In this document: piece after piece, positions 3,999-5,348 of the stretch
Position numbering within the stretch: position 1 is the stretch's first letter
How the letters are laid out: every line of letters starts with the position of its first letter
Assembly (NCBI GenBank): GCA_946497905.1
Contig: CAMMMI010000101.1
Coordinates: 1 to 5,348, forward strand
Length of the DNA: 5,348 nt
Source: an uncultured Clostridium sp.
GTDB taxonomy: Bacteria; Bacillota; Clostridia; TANB77; CAG-508
Reading direction: 5' to 3'
Position numbers and translations under genes: made by a program
The notes under the pieces: model-generated
Database searches by the model: none
What the model was told of the DNA's origin: nothing
What the model saw: the letters and a program-made list of their open reading frames with translations, nothing else

Positions 3999-4340
3999 AT
4001 GATTTTAGATGCAGTAAAAATTGGAATGAGAATAAGAAAAATTAGAGAAGAAATATACCATGAATCAAGGCAATTATTTGCCGAAAGATGCGGTTTATCA
4101 GAAAATCATTTAGGAAAATTAGAAACAGGTACACTTAATGTTAGTGTTAAGGCCTTAAATAAAATATGTACTGCAACTGGCACAACTACAGATTATATTT
4201 TATATGGAAATAGTGAAACAAAAAATTTGACTACAAGAAAAACGATAGATAATTTTTTAGATAATAGTACAAAAAAAGAATTGAAAATGTATTTAAAGTT
4301 TATTTCTACTCTTAAAAGCTACTTTGAAGATGAAGACTAG
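3999..4340 (+). CDS. XRE/Cro-CI family transcriptional regulator (Orf9-like)
   Basis: This 113-aa protein has an N-terminal Cro/CI helix-turn-helix domain (about 7-68): KIGMRIRKIREE, then RQLFAERCGLSENHLGKLETG with the two DNA-contacting helices, then KALNKICTATGTTTDYILYG. The C-terminal 35 residues form a charged helical tail (about 84-110) that may mediate dimerisation. The ATG at 3999 is chosen because AAGGAGG lies just upstream; the longer frame starting at 3822 is unlike protein and has no such site. The divergent placement opposite the sigma-like operon and the size both match Tn916 orf9, a repressor of orf7-orf8. The likely role is therefore repression of the excision operon, and perhaps of itself, through dyads in the shared upstream region. 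The family call is firm and the target is inferred. Confidence 0.9.
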   Translation: MILDAVKIGMRIRKIREEIYHESRQLFAERCGLSENHLGKLETGTLNVSVKALNKICTATGTTTDYILYGNSETKNLTTRKTIDNFLDNSTKKELKMYLKFISTLKSYFEDED

Positions 4341-4367
4341 CAGAGATACTTTTTCTGCTAGTTTTTT
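4336..4367 (+). terminator. Intrinsic terminator of the XRE gene
   Basis: ACTAGCAGA (4336-4344) pairs perfectly with TCTGCTAGT (4354-4362), giving a 9-bp stem with a 9-base loop, followed by TTTTT (4363-4367). The stop codon of the XRE gene lies in the left arm. The final T-run adjoins the -35 box of the next promoter, so the units are insulated within a few bases of each other. Confidence 0.85.
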
Positions 4368-4368
4368 G

Positions 4369-4397
4369 TTGAAAAAAGTAATTTATTATGATATATT
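4369..4397 (+). promoter_or_regulatory. Strong promoter of the hydrolase unit
   Basis: TTGAAA (4369-4374) is followed by a 17-base spacer and TATATT (4392-4397), each one base from consensus, with TG at 4389-4390 giving an extended -10. Transcription would start near 4404, about 30 bases before the 72-aa gene. AT-rich partial dyads (ATATAT copies) flank the -10, but no clear operator is seen, so the unit may be constitutive. Confidence 0.75.
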
Positions 4398-4433
4398 TTT
4401 CATATATAAAACCATAAAAGGAGAGACCAAAAA

Positions 4434-4652
4434 ATGAATTTAGAAAATGATTTATCCAAGAAAAATAAAGAATTATTACAAGAAATAGGAATAAAAAGTG
4501 AAAATAGAGAATATTCAAAAGATGAAATTAAATCTTTTAGTAATATTATTGGGGATTATATTTTTAGTATGAGTTCAAAGAATGGCGATATAGGAACAGC
4601 ACTTACTAAATATGGTGATGTATTAAATGTTTTTGTAAGAAATGAAAAATAG
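4434..4652 (+). CDS. Small unknown protein (72 aa) upstream of the hydrolase
   Basis: The gene starts with ATG at 4434 behind AAAGGAGAG, about 30 bases after the predicted transcription start, and ends 11 bases before the hydrolase start, so the two are one operon. The protein is soluble, acidic to neutral and predicted helical. It opens with MNLENDLSKKNKELLQEIGI, has a charged middle (ENREYSKDEIKSFSNIIGDYI) and ends with SSKNGDIGTALTKYGDVLNVF. From memory, similar small proteins recur in clostridial genomes and mobile elements, but I know of no function and cannot verify a family. The C-terminal SSKNGDI block is the best sequence to use for a search. It could be a regulator or a partner of the hydrolase, or simply a passenger gene. 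Confidence 0.8.
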   Translation: MNLENDLSKKNKELLQEIGIKSENREYSKDEIKSFSNIIGDYIFSMSSKNGDIGTALTKYGDVLNVFVRNEK

Positions 4653-4663
4653 GAGATATAAAA

Positions 4664-5290
4664 GTGATAAATATATTAATTCATGGAATGGGACAAAATG
4701 AATCAAGTTGGGATAAAGTAAAAACTATACTAAATGAAGATAATATTGATGTTAAAACACCTAATGTGTTTGAAATTGCTAAAAATTATCAATTAAATTA
4801 TGATAATTTATATAGAGCTTTTGCAGATTATTGCAATGGTTTTAAAGAAAAAATAAATTTAGTTGGTCTTTCGCTCGGAGGAATACTTGCTATTGATTAT
4901 GCCGTAGAATACCCTCAAAAAGTAAATTCTATCATTCTTAGTGGAACACCATATGAATTACCAAAAAAATTATTAAGATTTCAAAATTTTGTTTTTAAGT
5001 TTATACCTAAAAAGAATTTTGAAAATATAGGAATTTCAAAAAAAAATTTTATAGAATTAAGTAATTCACTAGCGGAACTAAATATTAAATTTAAGGTATC
5101 AAAAATACAATGTAATACATTAATAATATGTGGTGAAAAAGATACTTTAAATATGGAAAGTGCAAGACAGTTAAATAGTAATATAAAAAATAGTAAAATA
5201 AAAGTTATACAAGGTGCAGGACATGAAATTAATATTGATACACCAGAAGAATTTGCAAATACCATAAAGGAATTTTATTATAATAAATAG
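4664..5290 (+). CDS. Alpha/beta hydrolase (208 aa), cargo gene
   Basis: This is a short alpha/beta-hydrolase fold enzyme, probably a cytoplasmic esterase or lipase-like protein; the substrate cannot be read from sequence. It has no signal peptide. Visible elements are the oxyanion motif HGMGQNESSW (7-16), the nucleophile elbow GLSLGG with Ser70, a strand and turn LSGTPYELP (92-100), a small cap region (about 100-145), LIICGEKD with Asp160, and GAGHEIN with His187. The triad Ser70-Asp160-His187 is complete. At 208 residues it is at the short end for the family, with a reduced cap. It starts with GTG at 4664, with AGGAGA seven bases upstream. It forms an operon with the 72-aa gene in the place where Tn916 carries tet(M), which is why it is read as cargo. 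A resistance or detoxification role is possible but not shown. Confidence 0.9.
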   Translation: MINILIHGMGQNESSWDKVKTILNEDNIDVKTPNVFEIAKNYQLNYDNLYRAFADYCNGFKEKINLVGLSLGGILAIDYAVEYPQKVNSIILSGTPYELPKKLLRFQNFVFKFIPKKNFENIGISKKNFIELSNSLAELNIKFKVSKIQCNTLIICGEKDTLNMESARQLNSNIKNSKIKVIQGAGHEINIDTPEEFANTIKEFYYNK

Positions 5291-5318
5291 TAAAATTTAT
5301 CGAGATGTAAAGTTTTGG

Positions 5319-5341
5319 TTGCAATTTAAAAAGTATTGCAA
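5319..5341. repeat. Inverted repeat TTGCAAT/ATTGCAA at the right edge; possible operator
   Basis: TTGCAAT (5319-5325) and ATTGCAA (5335-5341) are perfect inverted copies with a 9-base spacer, about 30 bases after the hydrolase stop. They could be an operator or promoter of the next gene (TTGCAA would also serve as a -35 box), but the window ends 7 bases later. There is no terminator-like U-run, and no coding frame can be judged. Confidence 0.35.
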
Positions 5342-5348
5342 AATTATA

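Larger units (their letters stand above)
22..5348. mobile_element. One end of a Tn916/ICE-like integrated element (partial, runs off the right edge)
   Basis: The window reads as the recombination and regulatory end of an integrative element. Seen directly: a tRNA fragment at the left edge, repeated 11-bp motifs next to the integrase gene, and on one strand integrase, an excisionase-like protein, small accessory genes, an HTH_16/Orf8-like gene and a sigma region-4-like gene, with an XRE gene on the other strand. This order matches the int-xis-orf8-orf7 and divergent orf9 block of Tn916-family elements (family knowledge). The left boundary is placed at the end of the tRNA-identical sequence, and its exact position is uncertain by about 10 bp. 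No relaxase, coupling protein, replication initiator or type IV secretion gene is visible, so transfer ability cannot be judged. The far end is outside the window. Confidence 0.8.

Noticed and set aside
4312..4518. Minus-strand open frame
   Set aside because: It crosses the terminator and promoter and is antisense to the 72-aa gene; hydrophobic shadow.
4981..5265. Minus-strand open frame of 94 residues
   Set aside because: Fully antisense to the alpha/beta hydrolase and without a ribosome binding site.
1..5348. CRISPR array, insertion sequence, rRNA gene, conjugation or replication genes
   Set aside because: No regularly spaced repeats, transposase, rRNA segment, relaxase, coupling protein or replication initiator was found on either strand.

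Overview
The window is very AT-rich. It has compact overlapping genes, strong AGGAGG-type ribosome binding sites and normal TGG tryptophan codons. This points to a low-GC Bacillota, probably a member of the Clostridia; the species cannot be named from the sequence. The window looks like one end of an integrated mobile element of the Tn916/ICE type, inserted at an initiator-like tRNA-Met(CAT) gene. No conjugation gene is in view, so it cannot be decided whether the whole element is an ICE, a mobilizable element or something smaller.

Left edge, about 1-170: an anticodon-arm remnant of a tRNA on the minus strand, read as the att junction, followed by a cluster of 11-bp repeats that look like integrase arm sites. 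144-3563, all minus strand: a recombination and regulation operon. In transcription order it holds a sigma region-4-like protein (Orf7-like), a short Orf8-like protein resembling the first half of sigma region 2, an unlisted 56-aa single-pass membrane protein, an HTH plus coiled-coil protein, two small unknown proteins, an excisionase-like winged-helix protein and a tyrosine integrase. Several genes overlap by 8-11 bases, which suggests translational coupling. The integrase has its own promoter, which overlaps the start of a terminator-like hairpin, so integrase expression may be insulated from read-through of the upstream genes.

3564-3998: a 435-bp divergent regulatory region. It carries a leader with mutually exclusive hairpins that can hide the ribosome binding site of the sigma-like gene, weak promoters, several dyads, and a 22-bp near-perfect palindrome that is the best operator candidate. 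3999-4367, plus strand: an XRE-family repressor-like gene in the position and orientation of Tn916 orf9, closed by a good intrinsic terminator.

4369-5290, plus strand: a separate unit with a near-consensus promoter, a 72-aa unknown protein and a short alpha/beta hydrolase with an intact Ser-Asp-His triad. It sits beside the regulatory module, where tet(M) lies in Tn916, and is read here as cargo. The right edge carries an inverted repeat, TTGCAAT/ATTGCAA, that may be the control region of the next gene.

Proposed logic (inference from family knowledge plus layout): the XRE protein represses the divergent sigma-like operon; when this is relieved, and the leader RNA permits translation, the split sigma-like pair raises expression of the excision genes, while integrase is made at a basal level from its own promoter.
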